From positions 109,876,622 to 109,940,621 of the forward strand of contig CM036618.1 in the NCBI GenBank assembly GCA_020746105.1: 64,000 bases of DNA. Direction: 5' to 3'. The position numbers and the translations under genes were made by a program. The notes below the pieces were generated by a model, which saw only the letters and a list, made by a program, of their open reading frames with translations, made no database searches and had not been told where the DNA came from. Source of the DNA: Trogon surrucura. Taxonomy: Eukaryota; Chordata; Aves; Trogoniformes; Trogonidae. How positions within the stretch are numbered: position 1 is the first letter of the stretch; each line of letters begins with the position of its first letter. This document shows, piece after piece, positions 63,570-64,000 of the stretch.

Positions 63570-64000
63570 TTGGATGGGCATACGCTTTGCCGGGTGAAAA
63601 AATGGTCAGATGGCCGAGTCCAAAGAGTTGTGGTCAACAGAGTTAAATCCAATTGGTGGCCAGTCACGAGTGGTGTCCCCCAGGGCTCAGTACTGGGGCT
63701 GCTCCTGTTTAACACTTTTATCAATGATCTGGAGAGGGGGATAGAGTGCACCTGTAGTAAATTTGCAGACAACACCAAGCTGGGTGGAAGTGTTGATCTG
63801 CTTGAGGGTGGGGAGGTTCTGCAGAGGGATCTAGATGGGCTGGATCACTGGGCCAAGGCCAATCACATGGGTTTCAATAAGGCCAAATGCCAGGTCCTGC
63901 ACTTCGGCCACAACAACCCCCAGCAGCACTACAGGCTTGGGCAGGAGTGGCTGGAGAGCTGCCAGGCAGAGAGGGACCTGAGGGTGTTAATAGATGGCCG
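63570..64000 (+). mobile_element. CR1 LINE fragment, RT domain, running off the window
   Basis: Plus-oriented CR1 ORF2 segment: [14 protein letters not shown] sequence (63668-63700), then [10 protein letters not shown] near 63757-63786, where the RT catalytic FADD reads FADN, and [13 protein letters not shown] at the edge. A different subfamily from the copy at 45-48 kb. It continues past base 64000. Confidence 0.94.

Overview
The window is vertebrate nuclear DNA, almost certainly from a bird. At least a dozen CR1 LINE fragments are present, many ending in the CR1-type 3' octamer repeat (ATTCTRTG)n, and the LTR elements are of kinds common in bird genomes. The genes have compact avian-style introns with GT/AG borders. 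I cannot name the species. The large ERV-like LTR loosely suggests a neoavian rather than a chicken-like bird, but that is only an impression.

Layout. (1) 1-5785, plus strand: the 3' part of a gene I identify as PCARE (photoreceptor cilium actin regulator, C2orf71). It has the end of the giant first coding exon (1-1478), one intron with a pure (ATTCT)n array, and the short last exon (5656-5785). (2) 5786-23354: the tail-to-tail intergenic region. It holds CR1 fragments, a badly decayed gammaretrovirus-like provirus on the minus strand (about 15.8-20.66 kb, PBS matching tRNA-Pro), and a roughly 1-kb direct duplication (about 14.83-15.82 and 21.82-23.09 kb) that brackets the provirus. (3) 23355-49714, minus strand: a gene I identify as TOGARAM2 (FAM179A). 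I could chain 19 coding exons by splice sites and reading phase. They predict about 971 residues with two TOG (HEAT-like, tubulin-binding) regions. (4) 49.7-64 kb: 5' flank of TOGARAM2, mostly CR1 fragments and sequence in which I recognise no gene, plus one unrecognised exon-like ORF at 61285-61509 and a CR1 reverse-transcriptase fragment running off the right edge.

The convergent PCARE / TOGARAM2 arrangement matches the human 2p23.2 neighbourhood as I remember it, which supports both names. Both products are linked to cilia: PCARE acts on actin at the photoreceptor connecting cilium, and TOGARAM proteins act on axonemal microtubules.

Points most worth a second look. One base is missing at a TOGARAM2 exon/donor junction (30740/30741), so the gene cannot be spliced in frame as written. 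A (GA)25 microsatellite forms the polypyrimidine tract of a TOGARAM2 acceptor. A nearly complete CR1 lies about 35 bp from another acceptor. A 1.18-kb solo LTR with a perfect 5-bp target duplication sits in sense orientation inside TOGARAM2. In the duplicated segment, one copy carries an extra CR1 with a clean empty site in the other. I found no convincing new biological system, CRISPR array or RNA gene.
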